Source: UBA3537 sp965658025
Lineage (GTDB): Bacteria > Bacteroidota > Bacteroidia > Flavobacteriales > Flavobacteriaceae
Direction: 5' to 3'
Length of the DNA: 27,456 nucleotides
NCBI GenBank assembly: GCA_965658025.1
Contig: CBFHQL010000020.1
Coordinates: 1-27,456, forward strand
A model generated the notes under the pieces. That model saw only the letters and a list, made by a program, of their open reading frames with translations. It ran no database searches and was not told where the DNA came from. Below, in pieces: positions 8,015 to 15,984 of this stretch (positions are counted from its first letter, which is position 1; the number at the start of each line of letters is the position of its first letter). The translations under genes and the position numbers were made by a program.

Positions 8015-8168
8015 TACAGTAAAAAAACGGATTAAAATCAACACTAAAAAGACAAAAAAAATTTTAATTAAAACTTTATATAAATCCTGTAAATTACTGA
8101 TTTATAATATTTTATATAAATATTTTAAATTGGATACTAAATTTTATCTTTTATTTGTTAATGTTGTA

Positions 8169-8237
8169 TACAATTGTAAACAAAATAAGTTTTTATGATA
8201 GTTTACAGATGTAAAAAACATAATGTTTACATTTGTA
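8169..8237. promoter_or_regulatory. Palindromic operator candidates at M14 promoter
   Basis: Three TACA-n2-TGTA palindromes: TACAATTGTA at 8169-8178, TTTACAGATGTAAA at 8202-8215 (a perfect 6-2-6 repeat) and TACATTTGTA at 8228-8237. The second falls where the -33 box should be and the third contains the -7 box of the M14 gene. The first overlaps two tandem TTGTnnACAA palindromes (8164-8183). The rest of the 7975-8254 gap is very A/T-rich, with TTTATATAAAT twice (8075-8085, 8111-8121) and no gene. Confidence 0.5.
8228..8235 (+). promoter_or_regulatory. -7 box of M14 peptidase gene
   Basis: TACATTTG fits TAnnTTTG exactly. No clean TTG is found at the -33 position, which instead holds the perfect palindrome at 8202-8215; this may indicate a promoter needing or blocked by a bound protein. 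It lies downstream of the ATG at 8195, so translation should begin at 8255. Confidence 0.5.
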
Positions 8238-8254
8238 CTTTCAAAAATTATGCG

Positions 8255-9388
8255 ATGCATACACTTGATGATTTAGTCTCGAAATACAGCCAAATAAAAG
8301 CGTCTGACCTTGCTGGTCGATACATCACAAACGCTGATATTTTGCCTTTGCTTAATAATCTTTCTAAAGCGTTTTCTACTGAAATTATTGGCTATTCTGA
8401 GCAAAATCGTCCAATTTATAGCGTTGCTGTTGGAAAAGGTGCAATCAAAATCTTGATTTGGTCGCAAATGCATGGCAACGAATCTACCTGTACCAAAGCT
8501 TTATTTGATGTATTCAACTTCTTAAAACTCACATCCAGTAGCTATATATTGGAACACTGTTCTTTGGTAATTATCCCAATTCTCAATCCTGATGGCGCTG
8601 AGGTGTACACACGCCACAACGCAAACAATGTAGATTTAAACAGAGATGCAGCGCAGTTGTCACAAAAGGAAAGTAAAGTTTTACGCAAGGTTTATGATGC
8701 GTTCAAACCTGATTACGGGTTTAATATGCATGATCAAAGAACCCTTTTTAATGTTGGGCAAAGCGACAAATCAGCCACGGTGAGTTTTTTGGCTCCTGCT
8801 CAAGACGATAAATTGTCCATAACCCCCAACCGTTTGCGTGCAATGTCTGTAATTCATCATATGAATTTGGGGTTACAGCAATTAATTCCAGGACAGATAG
8901 GTCGTTTTGATGATGCTTTTAACATCAACTGTGTTGGTGATTATTTTCAAGCGCAGGGTGTAGCAACAATTCTGTTTGAAGCGGGTCATTTTTCCAATGA
9001 TTATAACAGAGAAGAAACCCGAAAATTCATTGTTTTGTCTATACTTGAAGCTTTATCAGTTATCTGCTCTGGAGCTGTTTCCGAAAACGACTTGAACTAT
9101 TATCTAGAAATTCCAGAAAATAACACTTTATTTTTTGACGTACTTCTCAAAAATGTATTGATACCAAGCGAAACGCAAAAACACACAATTGATATTGGCA
9201 TTACTTACGAGGAAACTTTGACTGACCGCAAGGTGTCATTTTTACCCAAAATAAAGACCAAAGGGGACTTGTCTACACATTTTGGACACATCATCCTTGA
9301 TCTTAAAAACACTCCATTAAACACTTCACAAGAAGCCCTTGAATTATTAGGGATTGAGTTTTGCGACATTTTCGTAAAAAGTTGTTAA
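8255..9388 (+). CDS. M14-family zinc carboxypeptidase
   Basis: A 377-residue metallopeptidase. The zinc site is QMHGNES (His73, Glu76) with His159 in FNMHDQR; substrate-binding residues are in YTRHNANNVDLNRDA (Arg120, Arg130); the catalytic Glu242 is in ILFEAGHF. No signal peptide is visible, so it is probably cytoplasmic, unlike secreted digestive carboxypeptidases. An in-frame ATG at 8195 would add 20 residues, but the -7 box at 8228-8235 lies inside that extension, so 8255 is preferred. About 130 residues after the catalytic Glu form a less conserved C-terminal part. An Lrp/AsnC regulator follows about 100 bases on, and a divergent XRE regulator precedes it, so peptide or amino-acid recycling under control is plausible. 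Substrate unknown. Confidence 0.88.
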   Translation: MHTLDDLVSKYSQIKASDLAGRYITNADILPLLNNLSKAFSTEIIGYSEQNRPIYSVAVGKGAIKILIWSQMHGNESTCTKALFDVFNFLKLTSSSYILEHCSLVIIPILNPDGAEVYTRHNANNVDLNRDAAQLSQKESKVLRKVYDAFKPDYGFNMHDQRTLFNVGQSDKSATVSFLAPAQDDKLSITPNRLRAMSVIHHMNLGLQQLIPGQIGRFDDAFNINCVGDYFQAQGVATILFEAGHFSNDYNREETRKFIVLSILEALSVICSGAVSENDLNYYLEIPENNTLFFDVLLKNVLIPSETQKHTIDIGITYEETLTDRKVSFLPKIKTKGDLSTHFGHIILDLKNTPLNTSQEALELLGIEFCDIFVKSC

Positions 9389-9447
9389 AATTAACGCTCT
9401 TTTAAAGATAATTTAACACTAACCCTTTTTTATTGATTTTTATTTAT

Positions 9448-9455
9448 TAAATTTG
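9448..9455 (+). promoter_or_regulatory. -7 box of Lrp/AsnC gene
   Basis: TAAATTTG matches TAnnTTTG about 34 bases before the ATG at 9490. The nearest upstream TTG (9433-9435) is only 12 bases away, so the -33 element is unclear. Confidence 0.5.
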
Positions 9456-9489
9456 CGCTTTTAATTCTGATAATTTATATTTATTTAAC

Positions 9490-9972
9490 ATGGCAAAGTT
9501 CAAACTTGACGAAATCGATCACCAAATCCTTAATATGCTTATAGATAACACCCGTATTCCATTTACGGATATTGCAAAAAAGTTGCTCATCTCTGCTGGA
9601 ACTGTGCATGTAAGGGTAAAGAAGATGGAAGATGCTAAAATCATCAAAGGATCTTCGCTGACTTTGGATTATCAGAAGTTGGGCTACACCTTTATTGCTT
9701 ATGTTGGAATTTTCCTACAAAACACCTCGCAAACGAAATTTGTTTTGCAACGCATAAAAGATATTCCTCATGTGACCGTAGCGCACATCACTACAGGGAA
9801 GTTTAATATTTTCTGTAAAATCCGTGCAAAAAGCACAACACACGCCAAAGAAATCATCTTCAAAATCGACGATATCGAAGGGATTTACAGAACTGAAACA
9901 ATGATTTCTTTAGAAGAAAGTATCAACGACAAGAAACGTTTGATGCATTCAATTTTTAATGAACTACAGTAG
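9490..9972 (+). CDS. Lrp/AsnC-family transcriptional regulator
   Basis: A 160-residue regulator of the feast/famine type. The N-terminal winged HTH is FKLDEIDHQILNMLIDNTR, then FTDIAKKLLISAGTVHVRVKKME and GSSLTLDYQKLGY, the standard AsnC layout. The C-terminal RAM domain (about 67-150) contains IAYVGIFLQ, VTVAHITTGKFNIFCKIRA and IYRTETMISLEE, which binds amino acids in relatives and drives octamer assembly. The gene lies between the M14 peptidase and convergent aroB, ending three bases from the aroB stop. Its effector is not predictable from sequence. A tiny hairpin sits over its stop codon. Confidence 0.93.
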   Translation: MAKFKLDEIDHQILNMLIDNTRIPFTDIAKKLLISAGTVHVRVKKMEDAKIIKGSSLTLDYQKLGYTFIAYVGIFLQNTSQTKFVLQRIKDIPHVTVAHITTGKFNIFCKIRAKSTTHAKEIIFKIDDIEGIYRTETMISLEESINDKKRLMHSIFNELQ

Positions 9973-9975
9973 TTT

Positions 9976-11043
9976 TTAGGCGGAATAATAGTCGAACGCA
10001 TCTAAGATTAAAGCTTCATCCACGGCAACATCCACTTGGCATTGACCAATAGCGTTGAGTAGGACAAAATTCACCCGTCCGTGACTATTTTTTTTGTCGG
10101 ACTGCATCAAATTGATGATTTCCTTTACGCTTTCTGTATTGAAAACAACCTTGGGGTACATCGCAGAAAATGTGGTTTTAATTTGTTCCAACTCCTCTTG
10201 AGGCAACCCACATAGTTTAGAAGATAAATAGCCCTCCAAAATCATTCCAACAGCAATGGCTTCACCATGTAAAAGTGTTGATACATGATCGTGGTCCAGA
10301 CAATACGATTCGATGGCATGACCCAATGTATGTCCAAAATTTAAAATTTTCCGTAGGCCCTTTTCCGTAGGATCTTCTGTGACCACTTCATTTTTGATGG
10401 CAACAGAATGGTGAATCAATGTGTCTAAATCGTCGAGGGTAAGCGCCCCTAAATTCCTCAATTTTGACCAATACTTTTGGTCGCGAATAAGCCCATGTTT
10501 AAGCATTTCTGCAAACCCAGAACGCAATTCGTTTTTAGGAAGTGTATCTAAAAATTCAGGATCAATAAGTACCATATCAGCAAATGTGATGGTACCAATT
10601 TGATTTTTGGAAAGGTCTAAATCTACGCCCGTTTTGCCGCCAACAGAAGCATCTACCATTGCTAAAAGCGATGTCGGAACATTCACAAATTTTATCCCTC
10701 TTTTGAATGTCGAAGCCACAAAGCCCCCCAAATCCGTTACAACACCACCTCCGAGATTTATTAGTAAAGACTTACGGTCTGCCGAAAGATCAGAAAGACT
10801 GCGCCAGACTTCCATGCAGGTATCAATGGTTTTGTGCACTTCACCGTGAGGAATTTCAATAATTTCAAATGCGGTCTGAAACTGAATTTGACTCAAAAAA
10901 TGAGGTAAACAATGTTCGTGAGTATTTTCATCGACCAATAGAATTATTTTCGAAAAATTATTTTCTTCAAGAAATGTCCCTAATGCTGCATAGGCGGTGG
11001 CATTGAAATGGACTGCGTATGATGGTGTTTGTATTGATTTCAT
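9976..11043 (-). CDS. aroB: 3-dehydroquinate synthase
   Basis: Second step of the shikimate pathway: NAD- and metal-dependent cyclisation of DAHP to 3-dehydroquinate. From the ATG at 11043 it has 355 residues, the usual size. Motifs are GGGVVTDLGGFVASTFKRGI (NAD binding), NVPTSLLAMVDASVGGKTGVD, KNQIGT, and metal ligands in GFAEMLKHG (Glu), NFGHTLGHAIE (His) and LLHGEAIAVGM (His). An in-frame ATG at 11064 lies upstream of the -7 box at 11053-11060, so the 11043 start is preferred. It is divergent from proline dehydrogenase, with promoters about 25 bases apart, and convergent with the Lrp gene. Confidence 0.96.
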   Translation of the reverse strand: MKSIQTPSYAVHFNATAYAALGTFLEENNFSKIILLVDENTHEHCLPHFLSQIQFQTAFEIIEIPHGEVHKTIDTCMEVWRSLSDLSADRKSLLINLGGGVVTDLGGFVASTFKRGIKFVNVPTSLLAMVDASVGGKTGVDLDLSKNQIGTITFADMVLIDPEFLDTLPKNELRSGFAEMLKHGLIRDQKYWSKLRNLGALTLDDLDTLIHHSVAIKNEVVTEDPTEKGLRKILNFGHTLGHAIESYCLDHDHVSTLLHGEAIAVGMILEGYLSSKLCGLPQEELEQIKTTFSAMYPKVVFNTESVKEIINLMQSDKKNSHGRVNFVLLNAIGQCQVDVAVDEALILDAFDYYSA

Positions 11044-11052
11044 TTTGTGTGC

Positions 11053-11060
11053 CAAATATA
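11053..11060 (-). promoter_or_regulatory. -7 box of aroB
   Basis: Minus strand TATATTTG matches TAnnTTTG and ends nine bases before the ATG at 11043, predicting a leader of only a few bases. It rules out the longer start at 11064. Confidence 0.55.
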
Positions 11061-11083
11061 GCATGAAATTTGTTAAGAATTAA

Positions 11084-11091
11084 TAATTTTG
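11084..11091 (+). promoter_or_regulatory. -7 box of proline dehydrogenase gene
   Basis: TAATTTTG matches TAnnTTTG, 26 bases before the preferred ATG at 11118. The upstream TTG (11070-11072) is 11 bases away, shorter than the usual spacing. The box lies within the longer possible reading frame starting at 11070, arguing against that start. Confidence 0.5.
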
Positions 11092-11117
11092 ATAGAACAA
11101 AAATCGTTTTTCAAACT

Positions 11118-12293
11118 ATGGCACAATCAGAAGTAGATTTCAGCAATACAAAGGTTGCCTTTCATCTTAAGAGTGATGCGGAACTTGAACGCGCCTATTT
11201 TTTGTTCAAAATGATTGCCAGTGAACCTTTGGTGCGCATTGGTACAGCTGCTACAAATTTTGCGCTAAAAACACATCTTCCAGTAGAAGGACTCATTCGC
11301 GCCACAGTGTTTGATCATTTTTGTGGTGGTGTTAGTGCTGAAGATTGCATGCCTAAAATCGATCAAATGTTTCGCAGTGGTGTCCATAGTGTTTTGGATT
11401 ATTCGGTAGAAGGGAAGCAAGAAGAAGAGCAATTTGATCGTATTTTGGAGCAAATGTGTACGCTAGTCGATTTTGCCGATGAAAAAACTGCAATGCCTTT
11501 TGCAGTATTTAAACCTACTGCTGTAGGCCGATTTGATCTTTACAAAAAAATAAGTGCATCTGAACCGCTTAGTGATGAGGAACAGAGTGAATGGAAACGC
11601 ATTCAAGAACGATTTCATCAAATTTGTCGTTATGGGCAAGAAAAAAATATCGCCATTTTGGTAGATGCTGAAGAAAGTTGGATGCAAAAAGCAGCCGACG
11701 ATTTGCTGTTAGATATGATGCGTACATATAACAAAAACAAAGTTGTTGTGTACAACACCCTTCAAGCGTACCGTTGGGATCGTTTAGATTATCTGAAACA
11801 AGTTCACCAAACCGCAAAAGAGGAGGGGTTTATGTTAGGATTTAAGCTTGTTCGTGGAGCGTATATGGAAAAAGAACGTGAGCGTGCCGAAAGAAAAAAC
11901 TACACTTCGCCAATTTGCAGTACCAAGGCCGCTACAGATCTTCAATTTGATGACTGTCTGGCCTATGTTCTAAACAACATCGATGATATTTCCGTTTTTT
12001 TGGGGACACACAATGAACGCAGTACACATTTAGCACTTAATTTAATGAGTGAATTAGACCTCAATATTAATGATCCTCGCGTATGGTTTGGTCAATTGTT
12101 TGGAATGAGTGATCATATTAGTTTTAATTTGGCCAATGCCAAATATAATGTCGCTAAATATCTTCCTTTTGGGCCTGTCCGTGATGTGATGCCTTATCTC
12201 ATAAGACGTGCGGAAGAAAATACTTCTGTAGCAGGACAAACCAATAGAGAACTTTCGCTCATCAAACAAGAGAAAAAGCGTAGGAAAGCATAG
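11118..12293 (+). CDS. Proline dehydrogenase (FAD)
   Basis: Oxidises L-proline to pyrroline-5-carboxylate, passing electrons through FAD to the respiratory chain. It has 391 residues from the ATG at 11118 and is the monofunctional form; no P5C dehydrogenase domain is fused. The TIM-barrel motifs are clear: LVDAEESW (about 182-189), YNTLQAYRWDRLDYL (212-226), FKLVRGAYMEKERERA (242-257), FLGTHN, and the family signature RRAEENTS (363-370) near the C-terminus. The C-terminal tail is basic (KQEKKRRKA). The start at 11118 is chosen because of the -7 box at 11084-11091. It is convergent with the small DUF4258-like gene, whose stop begins at the next base. Confidence 0.95.
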   Translation: MAQSEVDFSNTKVAFHLKSDAELERAYFLFKMIASEPLVRIGTAATNFALKTHLPVEGLIRATVFDHFCGGVSAEDCMPKIDQMFRSGVHSVLDYSVEGKQEEEQFDRILEQMCTLVDFADEKTAMPFAVFKPTAVGRFDLYKKISASEPLSDEEQSEWKRIQERFHQICRYGQEKNIAILVDAEESWMQKAADDLLLDMMRTYNKNKVVVYNTLQAYRWDRLDYLKQVHQTAKEEGFMLGFKLVRGAYMEKERERAERKNYTSPICSTKAATDLQFDDCLAYVLNNIDDISVFLGTHNERSTHLALNLMSELDLNINDPRVWFGQLFGMSDHISFNLANAKYNVAKYLPFGPVRDVMPYLIRRAEENTSVAGQTNRELSLIKQEKKRRKA

Positions 12294-12656
12294 CTATTCT
12301 TCTGTTTTGACATCGAGTATAACCGCAGTGGTTTTACAATTTTCAACAAGAATTTGAAGTGTTTTATGTTCTATGACATAACGCTTACAACTGTCCAAAT
12401 TAGTTTTACTTTTTCTAAAATCAACATCCCCTTTTGACAGTATTTCGCTTAGTCTGAGTGAATCTACATTTAGTGCTGTTAATTTGGTTTGAATTTCAGG
12501 TTTAATACGAAGTGTTTTGGTAGAAATATTTTTTAAAACTCTACTGTTTGGACCATAAGCACAACTTGTTTTTTTTCCACTCAAAAAAAACATTAAAAAA
12601 ACCAATCCGATTGAAAATCCTCCGAGGTAAAACCCAAGGCGATGAATGAATTTCAT
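12294..12656 (-). CDS. Small membrane-anchored protein, DUF4258-like
   Basis: A 120-residue protein. Residues about 8-26 (FYLGGFSIGLVFLMFFLSG) form one membrane helix or uncleaved anchor, followed by KKTSCAYGPNSRVLKNISTK. The rest is soluble and probably periplasmic, with SEILSKGDVDFRKSKTNLDSCKRYVIEH and a C-terminal strand pair; three Cys are in the soluble part. I recognise it from memory as similar to the DUF4258 proteins of Flavobacteriaceae, which has no known function. It starts nine bases after the stop of the Ald-family gene, so the two are likely co-transcribed. Confidence 0.7.
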   Translation of the reverse strand: MKFIHRLGFYLGGFSIGLVFLMFFLSGKKTSCAYGPNSRVLKNISTKTLRIKPEIQTKLTALNVDSLRLSEILSKGDVDFRKSKTNLDSCKRYVIEHKTLQILVENCKTTAVILDVKTEE

Positions 12657-12665
12657 ATATAAACT

Positions 12666-13865
12666 TTAAAAAATTAAAAGATTCAAATCGCTGCAATCTA
12701 AATCGAACCAATTGGATACACTTTTGTTGGTAATAACGCCGTGATATACATACAATCCATTTTTCAAACCATGATCTTGACGGATGGCATTTTCCAGACC
12801 GCCAGCTTCAGCAATTTGCAACAAATATGGGGTAAAAATATTACTCAACGATACAGATGATGTTCGGGAGTATCTTGCTGGAATATTAGGAACACAGTAA
12901 TGAATTACGCCGTGTTTTTCAAAAGTGGGTTTGTCGTGTGTTGTAAGTTCGCTAGTTTCAAAACAACCACCCATATCGATGCTGACATCTATAATCACCG
13001 CACCTTGTTTCATGGACTCTACCATGGCTTCATTGACCAATACGGGTGCTCTATTTTTTCCTTTGGTTGCACCAATAGCTACATCGCAACGCATAAGGGC
13101 CTTCATAAGGTTTTTGGGCAGCACAGTAGAGGTATAAATGCGTTGACCAACATTGGCTTGTAGTGACCTAAGTTTGGAAATAGAACTATCAAAAACTTTG
13201 ACGTTTGCACCAAGCCCTAAAGCCGATTTTGTGGCGAATTCACCAACAACACCAGCACCAATTACGACCACTTCGGTTGGAGGAACACCACTAATATTTC
13301 CTAGCAATAAGCCATTGCCTTGATTGGTGACAGACATTATTTCAGAGGCAATTAGAATTGAGGCAGTTCCTGCGATTTCACTCAGTTGGCGAACTGCTGG
13401 AAATGCACCTTCACTGTCTTTTATAAACTCGAACCCAAGTGCAGTAATTTTCCTTTGGATTAAGGCCTCAAAATAACTTTTATCTTGCATTTTCAATTGT
13501 AAGGCCGACAATAATATGGTATTGGGTTTGATGAGCTCAATTTCTTTTAGCGTAGGCGGCTCTACTTTTAAAATCATTGGGCATGCAAAAACTTTAGCAG
13601 TGTCTTTTGTAATTTCAGCTCCAGCCTCACTGTATTCCTGATCATCAAAAGCAGCGTGCTGTCCAGCTCCAGATTCTATAAGAATACGGTGACCATTACA
13701 GGTAAGCGCAGAGACAGCATCGGGAGTTAAACAAATGCGTTTTTCCTGATATGACCGTTCTTTGGGTAGACCAATGCAAAGCTTTGCATTCTGATTTGAA
13801 ACCTCTAAACGTTCTTCTTTAGGCAGTAATTGGGCTTTGGAAAAAGGAGAGATTGGTTTTTGCAT
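12666..13865 (-). CDS. ald: Ald/PntA-family dehydrogenase ('alanine dehydrogenase')
   Basis: A 399-residue NAD(P)-binding protein of the alanine dehydrogenase / transhydrogenase-alpha family. The N-terminal domain has GLPKERSYQEKRICLTPDA (with the conserved Arg). The Rossmann motif VIGAGVVGEFA lies near 200-210, and VIIDVSIDMGGCFETS carries the conserved Asp. RQLSEIAGTASILIA and HYCVPNIPARYSRTSS are typical. However, the segment around LKVEPP...LLSALQLKM puts Glu102 and Gln123 where Ald has its substrate Lys (KVKEP) and catalytic His (LHLA), so true L-alanine oxidation is doubtful. It runs about 25 residues longer at the N-terminus than classic Ald. It lies between tsaE (46-base gap) and the DUF4258-like gene. 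The family call is sure; the reaction is not. Confidence 0.88.
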   Translation of the reverse strand: MQKPISPFSKAQLLPKEERLEVSNQNAKLCIGLPKERSYQEKRICLTPDAVSALTCNGHRILIESGAGQHAAFDDQEYSEAGAEITKDTAKVFACPMILKVEPPTLKEIELIKPNTILLSALQLKMQDKSYFEALIQRKITALGFEFIKDSEGAFPAVRQLSEIAGTASILIASEIMSVTNQGNGLLLGNISGVPPTEVVVIGAGVVGEFATKSALGLGANVKVFDSSISKLRSLQANVGQRIYTSTVLPKNLMKALMRCDVAIGATKGKNRAPVLVNEAMVESMKQGAVIIDVSIDMGGCFETSELTTHDKPTFEKHGVIHYCVPNIPARYSRTSSVSLSNIFTPYLLQIAEAGGLENAIRQDHGLKNGLYVYHGVITNKSVSNWFDLDCSDLNLLIF

Positions 13866-13911
13866 AGTATTCGTTATGTTTCTGCAAATTACAATTATTT
13901 TTTACACCACT

Positions 13912-14331
13912 TCAAGAAATTTCACTTTCAAAACACTCTATTGTGCGTTGATTTTCATTGTCAATCGTCAAATTAACGACGGTAACATCTTTGGGGAGTA
14001 ACATTTTTATCTTTTCAGGCCATTCTATAAAATTCCAATAGCCAGAGCAAAAATAATCTTCGACCCCAATATCTAGGGCTTCATAGTGGTTTTTGATTCT
14101 ATAAAAATCAAAATGATATACAAAATCATCAGCTACCTTATATTCATTGACAATTGAAAATGTTGGGCTCGAAGCCTCTTCTGTTCCACCAAGTGCACGA
14201 ACAAGGGCGCTAATTAATGTAGTTTTTCCAGCACCCATTTCGCCATTAAAAAGGACAATTTTTGAACCAAAAACGTCAAGAAGTTCTTTTGCAATTTGGT
14301 CAATTTCTTTTATGCTAAACGTTTTTTTCAT
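13912..14331 (-). CDS. tsaE: tRNA t6A biosynthesis ATPase TsaE
   Basis: The ATPase that helps TsaB/TsaD make N6-threonylcarbamoyl-adenosine at tRNA position 37. It has 139 residues, the usual size. Motifs are the Walker A NGEMGAGKTTLI (Lys36), SPTFSIVNEY in the switch region, VYHFDFYRI, and the C-terminal NFIEWPEKI. It starts four bases after the porX stop, so it is almost certainly translated from the porX mRNA. Confidence 0.95.
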   Translation of the reverse strand: MKKTFSIKEIDQIAKELLDVFGSKIVLFNGEMGAGKTTLISALVRALGGTEEASSPTFSIVNEYKVADDFVYHFDFYRIKNHYEALDIGVEDYFCSGYWNFIEWPEKIKMLLPKDVTVVNLTIDNENQRTIECFESEIS

Positions 14332-14335
14332 TCAA

Positions 14336-15886
14336 TTATCTTGGCGTGAGTACAGCAAAAGGGATGAGTACTTCTTCTAAGGAAATCCCTCCATGTTGAT
14401 ACGAGTTTCTATAGTAGCTGACATAGTGGTTATATTTGTTGGGGTAGGCGAAAAAGGAGTTTTCTTTGGCGAAAATGAAAGAACTATTCATCGAAATTGA
14501 GGGTAGTCCTACAGTTTTCGGATCTTTAATTGCCAAAACGTCTTTATCATTATAACTTAAACTACGACCTGTTTTGTAGCGCAAGTTCAAGCTTGTTTCT
14601 CGGTCACCAACTACTTTTGATGGATTTTTCACATTGATGGTACCATGGTCTGTGGTGACGATGAGTTTGAATTTGAGCTCTTGCGCTTGTTTAATGATAT
14701 CCAATAAAGGTGAGTTTTTAAACCAGCTATTTGTAAGTGATCGATAGCCCTTGTCATCTGATGCAAGTTCTTTAACCACCTCCATTTCTGTTTTTGAATG
14801 GGACAACATATCAACAAAATTGTAGACCAAAACAGTAAGGTCATTTTTAATTTTAGTTTTAAAATTATCCGCTAATTTTTTTCCCGTTTTTAAATTTGTT
14901 ATTTTGATATATTCATGGGTTAAATGATTGATATTCAATCTTTTTAGCTGTTCATCCAAAAATTTATCTTCATGCAAATTTTTACCCCCTTCGTCTGTAT
15001 CATTTTTCCAATATTCTGGATAAAGTGTTTCCATTTCCTTTGGCATTAATCCAGAAAAAAGCGCATTCCTTGCATATTGCGTCGCTGTAGGAAGAATACT
15101 ATAATACATACTATTTTCAGTGGTTTTGTAGTGCGTATTGATGGTCTTTTCGATTGTTTTCCACTGATCATAACGCAAATTATCGATCACGACGAGAAGC
15201 GTAGGCTGTTCTTTCGATAAGTGTTGTGCAATTTTGGTTTTGAACAGCGTATGCGACAAAATTGGTGCATCATTGTCTTGAAACCATTGCGCATAGTTTT
15301 GTTCAATAAAACGACCAAACTGTTGGTTAGCTTCTATTTTTTGTGCTTCTAAAATTTCTAATAATGTTCCGTCTTGAGAATCTTCCAATTTCAATTCCCA
15401 AAAGATTAATTTTTGATATAAATTTTTCCAATCTTCGGTAGATTTCAACCCCATCATTTCTAAGGAAATTTCTCGAAATTCCTGCAAATAACTCGATGAT
15501 GTTTTTTCGGAAACCAAACGGCTATGATCAAGGTTTTTTTTCAGGCTTAATAAAATTTGATTAGGGTTTACGGGTTTAATCAAATAATCCGCAATTTTAC
15601 TCCCAATAGCTTCTTCCATGATGTATTCCTCTTCACTTTTAGTAATCATCACTACGGGGATGTTTGCGTTCAGTTTTTTCAATTCAGAAAGCGTGTCCAG
15701 TCCTGAAATTCCAGGCATATTTTCATCTAAAAAAACAATGTCAAAATTATTTTTTGCGAAGACTTCAAGCGCATCAGATCCATTGGTGCAAGGAGTGATG
15801 TTGTAGTTTTTTTGTTCTAAAAATATGATATGTGGTTTGAGGTGAGAAATCTCATCATCTACCCACAAAATTTGTATACTGCTCAT
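14336..15886 (-). CDS. porX: PorX-type response regulator with PglZ domain
   Basis: Regulator of the type IX secretion system and gliding genes in Bacteroidota, normally partnered by the histidine kinase PorY. Of 516 residues, 1-120 form a CheY-like receiver with Asp10-Asp11, phospho-acceptor Asp54 in IVFLDENMPG, Thr82 and Lys104. A helical linker (about 120-205) leads to a PglZ domain of the alkaline-phosphatase superfamily: VVIDNLRYD (Asp235), PTATQYARN (Thr269), VDMLSHS (Asp360, His363), VTTDHG (Asp413, His414) and YQHGGIS (His498). All expected metal-site positions are present, so it should be an active phosphodiesterase; PorX relatives hydrolyse oligonucleotides. No DNA-binding domain is visible. 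It leads the probable operon with tsaE, ald and the DUF4258-like gene. No porY is in the window. Confidence 0.94.
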   Translation of the reverse strand: MSSIQILWVDDEISHLKPHIIFLEQKNYNITPCTNGSDALEVFAKNNFDIVFLDENMPGISGLDTLSELKKLNANIPVVMITKSEEEYIMEEAIGSKIADYLIKPVNPNQILLSLKKNLDHSRLVSEKTSSSYLQEFREISLEMMGLKSTEDWKNLYQKLIFWELKLEDSQDGTLLEILEAQKIEANQQFGRFIEQNYAQWFQDNDAPILSHTLFKTKIAQHLSKEQPTLLVVIDNLRYDQWKTIEKTINTHYKTTENSMYYSILPTATQYARNALFSGLMPKEMETLYPEYWKNDTDEGGKNLHEDKFLDEQLKRLNINHLTHEYIKITNLKTGKKLADNFKTKIKNDLTVLVYNFVDMLSHSKTEMEVVKELASDDKGYRSLTNSWFKNSPLLDIIKQAQELKFKLIVTTDHGTINVKNPSKVVGDRETSLNLRYKTGRSLSYNDKDVLAIKDPKTVGLPSISMNSSFIFAKENSFFAYPNKYNHYVSYYRNSYQHGGISLEEVLIPFAVLTPR

Positions 15887-15984
15887 AAAGTGCTTTAATT
15901 AAGAATATAAGTCCTGTGATTTTATTACTTTTACACCAGAAAAAATGGATTCTATTTCGGAATACAAAATAAAACTAAATTAGT

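Noticed and set aside
8075..8121. TTTATATAAAT repeated twice as a second operator family
   Set aside because: Pure A/T palindromes are expected often in this very A/T-rich gap; no link to a promoter box.
9962..9977. Hairpin AACTA-CAG-TAGTT followed by T residues at the Lrp/aroB junction as a terminator
   Set aside because: The stem is only five base pairs with one G-C pair and overlaps the stop codon; too weak to call.
11070..11117. Longer start for proline dehydrogenase at 11070
   Set aside because: The -7 box at 11084-11091 lies within it and the extra 16 residues do not resemble the family N-terminus.
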